Assembly (NCBI GenBank): GCA_016716005.1
Contig: JADJXE010000001.1
Coordinates: forward strand, 3,175,001 to 3,239,000
Length of the DNA: 64,000 nt
Source: Acidimicrobiales bacterium
Lineage (GTDB): Bacteria; Actinomycetota; Acidimicrobiia; Acidimicrobiales; JADJXE01
Direction: 5' to 3'
Part shown: one piece after another, positions 42,288 through 51,566 of the stretch
Position numbering within the stretch: position 1 is the first letter of the stretch
How the letters are laid out: each line of letters starts with the position of its first letter
The notes under the pieces: generated by a model
The model's database searches: none
The model's input: only the letters and a program-made list of their open reading frames with translations
Told to the model about the DNA's origin: nothing
Program-made: the position numbers and the translations under genes

Positions 42288-43489
42288 GCGTCAGGGTCCA
42301 GCGCCAGCAGCAGCTCGCCGGCGTCTCCGTCGCGCCACCCCCAAGGCTGAAACGTCGAGGGGAGAAGCGCGACGACCTCGCAGGCGTCCTCCAGGCGGGC
42401 CGCCCGGCCGGTCAGCGAGCGCCACTCCCCGAACGTCATGCTGGTGGGGATGCGGGCGTGGCGCAGGTCGGACATGAAGCCGTCGCCCATGTCGGTGCGG
42501 AGCTGGCCGCGGCTGGCGGCGCGGCGTGCCTGCCAGCCGCCGGGGCTGGGTGCGGCGGCCTGGGGCCGCTCGGCCACAGTGGACCCCCGCGTCCAATACA
42601 GGGCGGCGCCGAGCATGTCGAACCACTCGTCGATGGCCTGGTCGAGCAGCTTGACCGGCATCTCGCAGGCGGCGGCGATGAGTGCCCACGCCGACGCCAG
42701 CACCTCCCAGGTCGGCACCTCGGCCCGGCCGGCCCACGCGGCGGCCTGGGAGCGCACCGCGCCGGTCAGGTGCCCAGCGTCGGGCCCGGCCATCATGCTC
42801 ATCGTCGGGGCGTAGCCCTTCGGGGCGTCGCACGGGCGGGCCCACAGCATGAACGCGTAGGCCCACACGTTGTCCTCGTCGAGCTGGTCGAGGGTCGGCG
42901 CCTTGTACGGCTCGGTCGCGTCGCCGTACAGGCTGCGGATGCGGAGGAGCTGGCGGGCGTGGCCTTCGGTGAGGTGCCGGCGGGCGACGAGGTGCAGCAC
43001 CGTGGCGGGCAGGTCGAGCAGCCGCAGCTTCTGCGCCACGTAGGAGCGGTCCTTGCCGATGCGCCGGGCGAGGTCGGCCTGCGACATGCCTGCGTCGAGC
43101 GCCCGGCGGTAGGCGCGGGCCTCCTCGGTGGCGGTGAGCCCCTGCCGTTGCAGGTTCTCGACGAGCTGCATGTAGGGCACGTCGTCGGCGGGCACGTCGC
43201 GCACGACGGCGGGGATGGCCTGCCAGCCGAGGGAGCGGGCGGCGCGCAGCCGGCGCTCACCGGCGACGACCACGAACCGGCCGCCGGTCGGCCGTACGAG
43301 GATGGGCTGGGCGAGGCCGGTGGCGTCCATCGACGCGGCCAGCTCGGCCAGGTCGTGCTCATCGACGTGGGAGCGTGGTTGGCCGGGGTCGAGGTCGACG
43401 AGGCCGACCGGGATGGTGTCACGAGACACCACCGGGGCGGGAGCGGCGCCGCGGCCGGCCACGCGGGTTACGCTGGTGTCGGCACTCAT
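42284..43489 (-). CDS. ParB/Spo0J-like DNA-binding protein
   Basis: A 401-residue protein. The N-terminal ParB/RepB domain is clear: LVDLDPGQPRSHVDEHDLAE, VVAGERRLRAARSLGW (GERR motif) and LVENLQRQGLTATEEARAYR (~residues 25-125). A helix-turn-helix follows (MSQADLARRIGKDRSYVAQK). The C-terminal ~240 residues are not recognised. The ATG at 43489 has AAAGGAA upstream. It could partition the excised element or regulate it. No ParA is present. Confidence 0.85.
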   Translation of the reverse strand: MSADTSVTRVAGRGAAPAPVVSRDTIPVGLVDLDPGQPRSHVDEHDLAELAASMDATGLAQPILVRPTGGRFVVVAGERRLRAARSLGWQAIPAVVRDVPADDVPYMQLVENLQRQGLTATEEARAYRRALDAGMSQADLARRIGKDRSYVAQKLRLLDLPATVLHLVARRHLTEGHARQLLRIRSLYGDATEPYKAPTLDQLDEDNVWAYAFMLWARPCDAPKGYAPTMSMMAGPDAGHLTGAVRSQAAAWAGRAEVPTWEVLASAWALIAAACEMPVKLLDQAIDEWFDMLGAALYWTRGSTVAERPQAAAPSPGGWQARRAASRGQLRTDMGDGFMSDLRHARIPTSMTFGEWRSLTGRAARLEDACEVVALLPSTFQPWGWRDGDAGELLLALDPDA

Positions 43490-43560
43490 GCTGTCGGTTC
43501 CTTTCTCGTGGCGCCCCGGGGAGTAGCGGCCCCGGGGCGTTCGCTTGTCGGGCGAAGGGC

Positions 43561-43779
43561 TCAGGCGGGGCGGGCGAGGCGTAGGCGTCCGCGTGGGGCG
43601 GGCTCGACGCGGTGCTCCTCGGCGTGGGCGTCGAGGTCGGCCAGGTCGAACAGGAGCCGACCGGCGACCTTGTGGTAGGGGAGGCGGCGCTCGGCCACGA
43701 GCCGGCGGAGGTACCGCTCGGTGAGCCACGGGCGGGCCTCGACGGCCTGCGGGATGGTGACGAGCTGGCGGGGCGTCAC
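43561..43779 (-). CDS. Excisionase-like HTH protein
   Basis: A 72-residue winged-helix protein: VTIPQAVEARPWLTERYLRR, LVAERRLPYHKVAGRLLFD and DLDAHAEEHR match the MerR/excisionase (helix_turn_helix_17) layout, with the YHKVAGRLLF wing. Such proteins bend DNA at att sites to favour excision. The GTG start overlaps the XRE gene stop by four bases. Confidence 0.75.
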   Translation of the reverse strand: MTPRQLVTIPQAVEARPWLTERYLRRLVAERRLPYHKVAGRLLFDLADLDAHAEEHRVEPAPRGRLRLARPA

Positions 43780-44012
43780 GCGGCGGCCTGGTCGAGCTGG
43801 CGGAGGAGGGCGAGGTAGCGGAGGGCGGCGTCGCCGCGGGGGAGGCGCTGGGCGTGCTCCCAGCGGTGGACGGTGCTGGTGTCGACCCCGCAGGCGGCGC
43901 CGACCTCGGAGAGACTGAGACGGGCGGCGAGGCGGATGGCGCGGGCCTGGCCGGAGGTGGTGGCGTGGCGCACGTCGGCCAGGGCTCGGGCGTGCTCGGT
44001 GCTCGTGGTCAT
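43776..44012 (-). CDS. XRE-family transcriptional regulator
   Basis: A 78-residue single-domain HTH protein: ARAIRLAARLSLSEVGAACG, VDTSTVHRWEHAQRLPRGDA and LRYLALLRQL. It is the first gene of the leftward run and faces the rightward integrase operon across a 121-bp gap that holds paired GGCTATGCC sites, so it is the likely switch regulator. Confidence 0.82.
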   Translation of the reverse strand: MTTSTEHARALADVRHATTSGQARAIRLAARLSLSEVGAACGVDTSTVHRWEHAQRLPRGDAALRYLALLRQLDQAAA

Positions 44013-44049
44013 GCCGGCGAGTGTCCACGGCCCGGCGTAGCCCAGTCAA

Positions 44050-44089
44050 GGCTATGCCTACGCCTAGTTCTGTCGGGCGTGGCATAGCC
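44050..44089. promoter_or_regulatory. Operator-like inverted pair GGCTATGCC/GGCATAGCC
   Basis: GGCTATGCC at 44050-44058 and its exact complement at 44081-44089 lie between the divergent XRE regulator and the rightward gene pair. The same 9-mer occurs at 36695-36703 and 45845-45853, close to the two att sites. It is a candidate binding site for the XRE regulator or the excisionase-like protein. Confidence 0.6.
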
Positions 44090-44133
44090 CCGACGGTTGA
44101 CGAGCCTTTGCCGGTAGGCGTACCGTCCTCGGC

Positions 44134-44688
44134 ATGGCACAGAAGCGTCAAGTCTTGGCAGGGAAGGGGACGAGCCTCTGGCCCGACCCGTTCGCCGGGC
44201 CGTGGGCGGTCACGGTCCACTACGCCGAGGTCGACGGCCGCGTCGAGCCCGTCGGCCTCGACGTGCGGTCGTTCCGCGAGGTCGACGGCGGCGCCGTGCG
44301 GCCCGCAGCGCCCCGAGGCAGGCTGGCCCCCATCACCGCGACGGTCGTGCGGAGCCTCCCGACGGCGGCGCTCGTGCGGGCCACCCGGCGGTTCCTCGTC
44401 GAGTCGGCCCGCAAGGAGGCGAAGTCGGAGAAGCGGCCCGCCGCCCAGCGGCGCGCCCTCACCACGGCCGCCGACCGCCTCGACGTGCCCGAGGGCGACG
44501 AGCTGACCCGGGCCGCCGCCGTGTACCGGCAGGCCTGGCGGTCGGGCGACCCGGCGCCCACCAGGGCCGTCGCGGAGGCGCTGGGCGTCGGCCGCAACGT
44601 CGCCGCGAAGAGGGTTGCCCGGTGCCGGCGGCTCGGGCTCCTCCCGCCCACAGAGCGGCGCCGGGCGGGCCTCGGAGGCGCACGGTGA
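44134..44688 (+). CDS. Hypothetical HTH protein upstream of integrase
   Basis: A 184-residue protein. The N-terminal half (WPDPFAGPWAVTVHYAEVDG, RVEPVGLDVRSFREVDGG) is beta-rich and not recognised. The C-terminal DPAPTRAVAEALGVGRNVAA, KRVARCRRLGLLP is a helix-turn-helix. Its GTGA junction with the integrase gene means the two are cotranslated. It may control integrase expression or act as a directionality factor. Confidence 0.65.
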   Translation: MAQKRQVLAGKGTSLWPDPFAGPWAVTVHYAEVDGRVEPVGLDVRSFREVDGGAVRPAAPRGRLAPITATVVRSLPTAALVRATRRFLVESARKEAKSEKRPAAQRRALTTAADRLDVPEGDELTRAAAVYRQAWRSGDPAPTRAVAEALGVGRNVAAKRVARCRRLGLLPPTERRRAGLGGAR

Positions 44689-45911
44689 GCCCGCGTCGCC
44701 GGCCCCTGCCCCGTGGCGCCGGGTCGCTGCGGCGGCTCCCGTCGGGCGTCTGGCAGGCCCGCTACCGCGACGCGTTCGGGCAGCGGCAGACAGCCCCGCA
44801 CACGTTCGCCACCCGGGAGGCGGCCCTCAACTGGCTCGACGACCAGGCGACCGACCGCCGCCGGGGCGCGTGGGTCGACCCGGCCGGCGGCCGGGTGCTC
44901 CTCGACGACTACGCGGCCCGCTGGGTCGACACGCGCCGCAACCGCAAGGGCGAACCGCTGCGGGCCACGACCGCCGCCCTCTACCGCGACCTCCTGCGGC
45001 TCCACGTCGCCCCCGCGCTCGGGGGCGTCGCCCTGGGCGACCTCACCCCCGAGGCGGTGCGGGCCTGGCACGCCGGGCTCCCCGGGGCGACCGTCCCGGC
45101 GAAGTGCTATCGGCTCCTGCGGGCCGTCCTCGCCACCGCGGTCGACGACGGGCTCATCTACCGGAACCCGTGCAAGGTCGTCGGCGGCGGCGCCGAGGCG
45201 TCACCAGAGCGGCCCATCCCGACGGTGCCCGAAGTGTGGGCGCTCGCCGGCGCGGTCGACGGCCGGTGGCGGGCGCTCGTTCTCACCGCTGCGTTCTGCT
45301 CGCTCCGCTGGGGCGAGCTGGTGTACCTGCGGCGCCGGCACGTCGACCTCCTGCACGGCACCATCCGCGTCGAAGGGTCCGTCGCGGAGGTCGGCGGGCG
45401 GCTGGTCGAGCAGGCACCGAAGTCGGACGCCGGGGTGCGGACGGTGGCAGTGCCGGCGGTGCTGGCCGCCGAGCTGGAGGCGCACCTCGCCAGCTACGCC
45501 GAGCCGGGCCCCGACGGCCGCGTGTTCGTCGGCGCGAAGGGCGCCACGCCGCGGCGAGCCAACTTCTCGCCGGTGTGGGACCGGGCCCGACGGCAGGTCG
45601 GCCGGCCCGACCTCCACCTTCACGACCTGCGCCACGCCGGGGCGACCTGGGCGGCGCAGGCGGGAGCCACGACCGCCGAGCTCATGGCCCGCATCGGGCA
45701 CTCGTCGCCCCGTGCGGCGCTCCGCTACCAGCACGCCACCGCCGAACGGGACCGGGCCCTCGCCGGGCGGCTCGACGGCCTGCTCCGCGAGGAGGCAAAG
45801 GCCGGTCAGGAAGGCGGCCAGGTCGTCGCCCTCGCGGCCGCTGCGGCTATGCCGGCGGGACGAAGGGGACGCGATCGGGGCACGATCGGGGCACGAACCC
45901 CGTCAGGCTGA
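44685..45911 (+). CDS. int: Tyrosine site-specific integrase
   Basis: A 408-residue phage-type integrase. It has an N-terminal arm-binding-like domain (GSLRRLPSGVWQARYRDAFG), a core-binding domain (~70-170), and a catalytic domain with the first Arg in FCSLRWGELVYLRR (~208), HxxR in LHLHDLRHAGATW (~312), His in ARIGHSSPRAALRY and the nucleophile Tyr in that RYQHAT segment (~346). Its 3' end carries GGCTATGCC and the right arm-type repeats. It lies ~55 bases from the right direct repeat, the arrangement of tRNA-integrating elements. Confidence 0.95.
   Translation: MSPRRRPLPRGAGSLRRLPSGVWQARYRDAFGQRQTAPHTFATREAALNWLDDQATDRRRGAWVDPAGGRVLLDDYAARWVDTRRNRKGEPLRATTAALYRDLLRLHVAPALGGVALGDLTPEAVRAWHAGLPGATVPAKCYRLLRAVLATAVDDGLIYRNPCKVVGGGAEASPERPIPTVPEVWALAGAVDGRWRALVLTAAFCSLRWGELVYLRRRHVDLLHGTIRVEGSVAEVGGRLVEQAPKSDAGVRTVAVPAVLAAELEAHLASYAEPGPDGRVFVGAKGATPRRANFSPVWDRARRQVGRPDLHLHDLRHAGATWAAQAGATTAELMARIGHSSPRAALRYQHATAERDRALAGRLDGLLREEAKAGQEGGQVVALAAAAAMPAGRRGRDRGTIGARTPSG
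45873..45894 (+). promoter_or_regulatory. Right arm-type repeats (two 11-mers)
   Basis: Two contiguous copies of GATCGGGGCAC, at the end of the integrase gene and ~70 bases from attR. They match the three units near attL at 9-10 of 11 positions and point the same way. Confidence 0.7.
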
Positions 45912-45965
45912 GAGTCGTTCCCGACCGGAGGGCAGTCGCACCCCTTCTGACCTGCGGTTTCGTGA

Positions 45966-46037
<72 letters not shown>

Positions 46038-46151
46038 GTGCGGTCCAGAGGATGCCACCTGCCGCGTGCGCCCGGGAAGCGCCGGGCCCTCCCGAGCCTG
46101 CGGCTGCCCTGCCCACGGATCGACGGAGATGGCTCCGCACGCCGGGGCGGC

Positions 46152-48685
46152 TCAGGGCAGGGTGCGCTCCTCGCCGAAGCGCCCGAGCGAGGCGAGGTGC
46201 AGGGCGGGCACCCCCTCGTCGAGGGCGCGAGCGAGGTCGACCTCGGCGGTGAACGCCCAGTCGCCGTGGCCGGCGGGGTCGGCCAGCCGTTGGCGGACAG
46301 ACCAGCGGCCCGGCTCCTCGGTGAGCGTGAAGAACGCCGTCGACCGGGCGTCGGCGTCGGTGCCCATCGACTCGTGCTCGGCCCAGTAGGGCGACATCGC
46401 CTGCGCGAGGAGGCCGGCCGGCCAGCCCGTGCGCGCCGCCAGCGGCTCGTACGACCGGCGGGCCAGCAGCTCCACCCAGGCGAACGCAGCGGTGCGCACC
46501 GCGGTGCGCCAGGCCCGGGGCGGGCCCGACACGCCGGGGGCGGCCGGGGCCTCGGCGGGCTCGTGCACGGGCCGCCGGCCAGCCGCTCCCACTCCTCGAG
46601 CAGGCTGGCGTCGGTGGAGCGGATCAGGCTGTCGAGCCAGCCGATCACGTCCTCCAGCATCTGCGTGTACGCCTCGTCGGGCAGCGACCGGTCGAGTGCC
46701 CGCCAGGCGTCGGTGAGGTAGCGGAGCAGCAGGCCCTCGCTGCGCTCGATCCTCAGGCGGTGCACCATGCCCCCGAAGCTCTCGCCCGTCTCGAGCAGCT
46801 CCCGCACGACGCCCTTCGGCGACGGGTCCTCCTCCACCCAGGGGTGGTGGGCGCGGTACTCGGCGAAGCAGGCGTCGATCACGTCGGCCAGCGGTCGCGG
46901 CCAGGTGATCTGGTCGAGCACCTCCATGCGCTCCTCGTAGGGCATGCCCTCGGCCTTCAGGCGGGCCACCTCCACGCCCTTGGCAGCGTGCTGCTGGGCG
47001 AGCAGGATCGGCACGGGGTCGTCGAGCACGCTCTCGAGCACGCTCACCACGTCGAGGTGGTACGCGGGGTCCTCGGCGTCGAGCGCGGCCACCACCTCGA
47101 TGGCGAAGGGCGCCAGCGGTGACGAGAACCGCAGCGTGCTGCGCTCGTCGCTCCCCTCCACCAGCGAACCGACGCGCACGCCGGTGCAGCGGCCGCTGGC
47201 GTCGCGCACCCGCTCGGCCACCCCCGCCGCTTCGAGGGCGCGGTAGACGGCGATGGCCCGTCGGACGTGCCGGCGGCGCCGGGGAACGGGGTCGTGGTTG
47301 CCGAGGAGCAGCTCTTTCAGGGCCGCAGGGCCGTCGGGACGGGCCAGCACGGTCGCGACCAGGTCGGGCGTGACGCGGAACCGGGACACCAACGGCTCGG
47401 GCCGGCTCGACACCAGGCGATCGAGGGTGCCGGCGTCGTAGTGCACGAAGCCCCTCGGCGGCTGGGCCCGGTTGACCTTGCGGCGGGCCTTCGGGTCGTC
47501 GCCGGCGCGGGCGAGGGCCCGCTCGTTCTCGATCACGTGGTCGGGGGCCTGCGCCCACACGTGCCCGTCGGGATCGAAGCCGGGCCGTCCGGCCCGGCCG
47601 GCCAGCTGGTGGAACTCGCGGGCGCTGAACACGCGGACCTTCTGGCCGTCGAACTTGGTGAGCGCGGTCATCAGCACCACCCGGATCGGGATGTTGACCC
47701 CCACGCCCAGGGTGTCGGTGCCGCAGATCACGGGCAGGAGCCCGTCGCCGGCGAGGCGCTCCACCAGCCGCCGGTAGCGGGGCAGCATGCCGGCGTGGTG
47801 CACGCCGACGCCGTTGCGGAGCAGGCGGGCGAGGGTCTGGCCGAAGCCGGGAGCGAACCGCACGTCGGCCAGCGCGGCGGCGATCGCCTCGCGCTGGGGG
47901 CGGGTGGTGAGCGGCAGGCTCACGAGCGCCTGCGCCCGTTCGACCGCCGCCGCCTGGGTGGTGTGGACCACGTAGACCGGGGCGAGGCCCTCGCGGATCG
48001 CCTCGGTGACGCTCTCGGCCACGGGGGTCGCCCGCCAGGCGTGATGCAGGGGGGTGGGGCGGTGCACCGAGGTGATCTCGCTCACCGGTCGTCCGCTGCG
48101 GGCCCCGAGGTCCCGGGCGATCGCCGTCATGTCGCCGAGGGTGGCCGACATGAGCAGCAGCTGGCAGTGCCGCAGGGTGAGCAGCGGCACCTGCCAGGCC
48201 CAGCCCCGGTCGTGGTCGCCGTAGTAGTGGAACTCGTCGAGGCAGGCGAAGCCCGCTCCGCCCTCGGCGGGGCGCCGGTCGCCCTCGGCCAGCGTGGCGT
48301 TGGCGAACACCTCGGCGGTGCACACCAGCACCGGAGCGCCCGAGTTGATGGCCGCGTCGCCGGTGGCCAGGCCGACCTCTGCGGCCCCCAGCAGGTCGAC
48401 GAGGTCGAAGAACTTCTCGGCGACGAGCGCCTTGATCGGCGCGGTCCACACCGCCCGCTCGCCGCGGTTGCGGGCGAGCACCACGCCGATCAGCGCGGCC
48501 AGGCTCTTTCCCGACCCGGTGGGGGTGGCCAGCACCACGTGGTCGCCGGCGGCCAGCGCCAGGGCCGCCTCCTCCTGGTGCGGGTAGAGGGGCCGCGCCG
48601 TCGCCTGGGCCCAGTGGGCGAAGGCCTCGACCACCTCGACCGGGTCGGCGCCGGGAGCGGGGAGGTGCTCGGTGATGGCGGCCAT
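46152..48685 (-). CDS. DEAD/DEAH (Ski2-like) helicase with DUF3516 domain, frameshifted
   Basis: About 840 residues in total across two frames. Frame 1 from the ATG at 48685 has Walker A (LATPTGSGKSLAAL), the box DEFHYYGD, SATLGDMTAI and QLAGRAGRPGFD, then the DUF3516 region. Near 46,565-46,590, after LLEEWERLAGG, the family reading moves to the next frame and continues as RPVHEPAEAPAAPG, RTAVRTAAFAWVELLARRSY and MSPYWAEHESMGTDADA, ending at 46152. Frame 1 itself runs on without similarity to 46028, into tRNA-Gly. A one-base sequencing error or a recent mutation is likely. Confidence 0.8.
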
Positions 48686-48725
48686 GGCCCGTGCACCCTA
48701 CGCAGCGACCGGCGGCGGCCGGCCG

Positions 48726-49618
48726 TCAGCGCCTGGGTGGGCGGGGTGTGCCCGTGCCGCCCTCGGAGCTGGCCAGCGTCGTCACGTCGACGGCGGCGAT
48801 GTCGTCGACGAGGTCGTCGAAGCGGCGCAGGACCGCGCAGAGCCGAGCCGTGGCGAAGGGCGACGGCCGCTTCTTCTGGCCGAACGAGTAGCCCTCGAAG
48901 CCCCGGTAGCACGAACCGGGGGTGACCGTGCCGTCGGCCGAGACGTTGTACGCAACCAGGCACTTCACGACCTTGAACCGGTAGCCGTGGCCGAACAGGT
49001 ACGGCTGCTCGTCGGTTCGGGCTCGCCAGGCCCGCGGAACCTGGTCACCGGGTCCGGCACGCAGGGCCAGGCCCGGCCCTGGGTGGTGTCGCCCAGGTCG
49101 GCCGCCATCGCCCCCACCGCACGAGCCACACGAGGGTCGTCGCCACGACCGAAGCGCAGCAGGACCTCGACGATGGCGTGGTTGTCGCACAGGAGCGAGC
49201 TCCAGGCCGGCTCCGGCGTGACACGGCTCTCGGCGAACGAGGCGAACCTCCCCGAGGCGAGCTGATGGCGAGCCATGGCGTCGAGCAGCCGCTCGATCCG
49301 TTGGTCGTCGCCGCCGCCCACGCCCATGTCGGCGAGGAGGCCGAGGAGGTTGGGCGCGAACGCGGGGCTCTGGTGGCCCGACACCTCGCCACCGGCCTCC
49401 CAGTCGGGGAGCCGGTCGATCAGCTGGGTCGTGCCCGGGTCGGCCAGCACCTCGTCGTGCGCCGCCGCCACAGCGCGATGGTCGGGCTCGGCGAGGAGCC
49501 GGGTCTGCACGATCCAGCGGGCCGCCGGCTCGGGCGACGCCAGGATCCACGGTCGGGGATCGGCGCCGAGCAGGCCGAGCCACCGCTCGGGCCGGTCGGG
49601 CCCGGTCCGCCTCGTCAC
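48726..49618 (-). pseudogene. Frameshifted gene, terpene-cyclase-like helical protein (unassigned)
   Basis: From the GTG at 49618 one frame encodes about 205 residues (PEPAARWIVQTRLLAEPDHR, WSSLLCDNHAIVEVLLRFGR, GRAWPCVPDPVTRF). Near 49,010-49,040 the apparent coding signal shifts frame and continues as QPYLFGHGYRFKVVKCLVAY, SCYRGFEGYSFGQKKRPSPF, ATARLCAVLRRFDDLVDD to 48726. The repeated helical hairpins recall alpha/alpha-toroid proteins such as prenyltransferase or squalene-cyclase relatives, but no catalytic motif was found. The GTG overlaps the SDR stop (GTGA), so the pair was an operon. Confidence 0.55.
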
Positions 49619-50607
49619 CGAGCCGGCGCTCCCGGGTCGAGGCCGCTGCGCTCGACGCACCACGCCCAAAGCTGCTGTCGCCGCTCCGGGGTGTCGGCGC
49701 GGCGGGTCGTCGGCAGCCTGTGGATCGGCCGTGGCCGGCGGTCGAGCCAGAAGCGGCCGCTGGTCGCCAGGGGCTCGCCGTCGTCGGCGGCCAGCCACAC
49801 CAGCGTGTCGGCGCCCTGCGCCGGTGTCCGCAGCAGCGGGCCGACGATGCGGCGGAACGTCGGCAGCGACGCCTCGACCCCCGGCGTGTCGGCCCAACCG
49901 GGGTGCATGGCGTGGAACACGACGTCGCCGTGGCCGAGCCGCTCGGCCCAGAGCTCGTTGAGGGTGACCTGGGCCCGCTTGGCCCGGGCGTACTGCTCGG
50001 CCCCCCGGTAGTCGTCGGTCATCTCCAGGTGGTCGACCGTGAGCCCGGTCGCGTACATGCCGCCCGACGACACCGTGATCACCCGGGCCGGGGCCGACGC
50101 CCGCAGCCGCGCCAGCAGGAGGCCGGTGAGCAGGAACGGGCCGACGACCTGGCTGGCCACGGTCGCCTCGGTGCCATCGGGCGCGGTCGTGAGGTGCGGG
50201 CTCAGCGCGCCGGCGTTGTGGATCAGCACGTGCAGGGCGGCGTGCCTCGACAGGATCTCGGCGGCCACGCGGCGCACCGCGCGGAGATCGCCCATGTCGG
50301 CGACCACGGTGGTGAGCCGGTCGTTGCCGGTGCGCTCGACCAGCTGGTCGCGCACCCGGGCGGTCTTGGCCGGATCGCGCCCGAGCAGGATCACGGAGGC
50401 GCCGTCGCGGGCGAGCAGCTCGGCCGCGGCCAGGCCCAACCCCGAGGTCGCGCCGGTCAGCAGCACCACCCGGTCGCGCAGCGCGTAGCCCGACAGTGGC
50501 GTCCAGTGCCCGAGCCGGGACCGGAGGTCGTAGCCGATCCGGGTGAAGCTGGTGACGACCGGCGCCTCGATGACGGCGTCGACGAGCCCGGCCATGCTCA
50601 CGGTCAC
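49615..50607 (-). CDS. Short-chain dehydrogenase/reductase
   Basis: A 330-residue Rossmann-fold oxidoreductase. The cofactor motif is VVLLTGATSGLGLAAAELLA (~residue 48). NAG lies in VLIHNAGALSP (~128). The catalytic Ser is in VITVSSGGMYATG and the YxxxK motif in AEQYARAKRAQVTL. The ~45-residue N-terminal extension suggests the retinol-dehydrogenase-like or WWOX-like group. The GTG at 50607 or the ATG at 50595 may be the start. It is coupled to the downstream frameshifted gene. Confidence 0.87.
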   Translation of the reverse strand: MTVSMAGLVDAVIEAPVVTSFTRIGYDLRSRLGHWTPLSGYALRDRVVLLTGATSGLGLAAAELLARDGASVILLGRDPAKTARVRDQLVERTGNDRLTTVVADMGDLRAVRRVAAEILSRHAALHVLIHNAGALSPHLTTAPDGTEATVASQVVGPFLLTGLLLARLRASAPARVITVSSGGMYATGLTVDHLEMTDDYRGAEQYARAKRAQVTLNELWAERLGHGDVVFHAMHPGWADTPGVEASLPTFRRIVGPLLRTPAQGADTLVWLAADDGEPLATSGRFWLDRRPRPIHRLPTTRRADTPERRQQLWAWCVERSGLDPGAPAR

Positions 50608-50672
50608 GGCGTCGAGGATGCCACTCCAGGGTCCTCGTCGGGGAGCGTCCGGCTCTCGAGCGTGGACGCCGC

Positions 50673-50725
50673 CCGTTCCCTGGCCGTCCGACCACCGCAG
50701 AGGTGGTGAACCCGCCGGAGAAGCC
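50673..50725 (-). repeat. 53-bp hairpin repeat, copy B
   Basis: Related to 30434-30486 on the other strand: read on the minus strand the core TTCTCCGGCGGGTTCACC followed by ACCTCTGCGGTGGTCGG aligns without gaps to copy A. The inner CCACC/GGTGG stem is kept, and the outer stem is imperfect. It lies between the divergent SDR and GAP-family genes. Confidence 0.6.
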
Positions 50726-50787
50726 GCGATGCACCGCTGAGACCGGACGCGGCCCCGCTGGAGGCGCCTCGCGGGAAGGATGGAGCG

Positions 50788-51468
50788 ATGGCAGACGTGT
50801 GGAGCGCCCTCGTCCCGCTGATCCTCGGCAGTGCACTGGTGCCGATCCAGATCATCGTCACGATCCTGCTGTTGCGATCAGCGGCCGGGAAGTCGACCGC
50901 GATCGCGTGGGTCACCGGCATGACCGCCGTCCGTCTCGTCCAGGGCGTCGTGTTCGGACTCATCCTGTCGTCGACCGACGCCGAGGCGGACGGCGCCGAC
51001 AGCAGCTCCACCATCGTGTCGACGCTGTTGCTCGTCGTTGCCGTGCTGTTCCTCGTCAGCGCCGTGCGACAGCTCCTTGCCGGCGATGACCCTGATGCCG
51101 CGCCGCCGAAGTGGCTGCAGGCGACGGCCTCGATGACGCCGATGAAGGCGTTCCTGCTCGGTGCGGGGATCCTCGTGATCGGCGCCAAGTTCTGGGTCTT
51201 CACGCTCGGCGCGATCGGCGCCATCGGTGAGGCCGACCTGGGTCGTCCGGCCTCGATCCTCACCTACCTCGCCTTCGTCGTGCTGGCGGTGTCGGTGAAC
51301 CTGGTGCTCATCGGCATCGCCGTCGTCGTGCCTTCCCGCGCGGACCTGCTCCTCGACCGGGCGTCGGAGTGGCTGACCAGGCACAACCGGGTGATCATGA
51401 TCGTGATCGGGTTCGTCTTCGGCACCTGGTTCACGGTCAAGGCGCTCGACGGCCTCGGCGTGATCTGA
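50788..51468 (+). CDS. GAP-family (Sap-like) membrane protein
   Basis: A 226-residue protein with six hydrophobic segments, of the LysE-like GAP/sulfolipid-1-addressing family. Visible: LVPLILGSALVPIQIIVTIL, GKSTAIAWVTGMTAVRLVQG, MTPMKAFLLGAGILVIGAKF and RVIMIVIGFVFGTWFTVKAL. Mycobacterial relatives affect export of sulfolipid or glycopeptidolipid. The neighbouring sulfatase makes a link to sulfated compounds attractive but unproven. Confidence 0.75.
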   Translation: MADVWSALVPLILGSALVPIQIIVTILLLRSAAGKSTAIAWVTGMTAVRLVQGVVFGLILSSTDAEADGADSSSTIVSTLLLVVAVLFLVSAVRQLLAGDDPDAAPPKWLQATASMTPMKAFLLGAGILVIGAKFWVFTLGAIGAIGEADLGRPASILTYLAFVVLAVSVNLVLIGIAVVVPSRADLLLDRASEWLTRHNRVIMIVIGFVFGTWFTVKALDGLGVI

Positions 51469-51566
51469 CGGCCTCACCACTCCGGCGGAACCGTCCACTC
51501 AGCGCGACCTCATGTGGTACGACAGCGCGCGGCGCCAACGACGACGTCGATCCGGGGGAGGACCTC

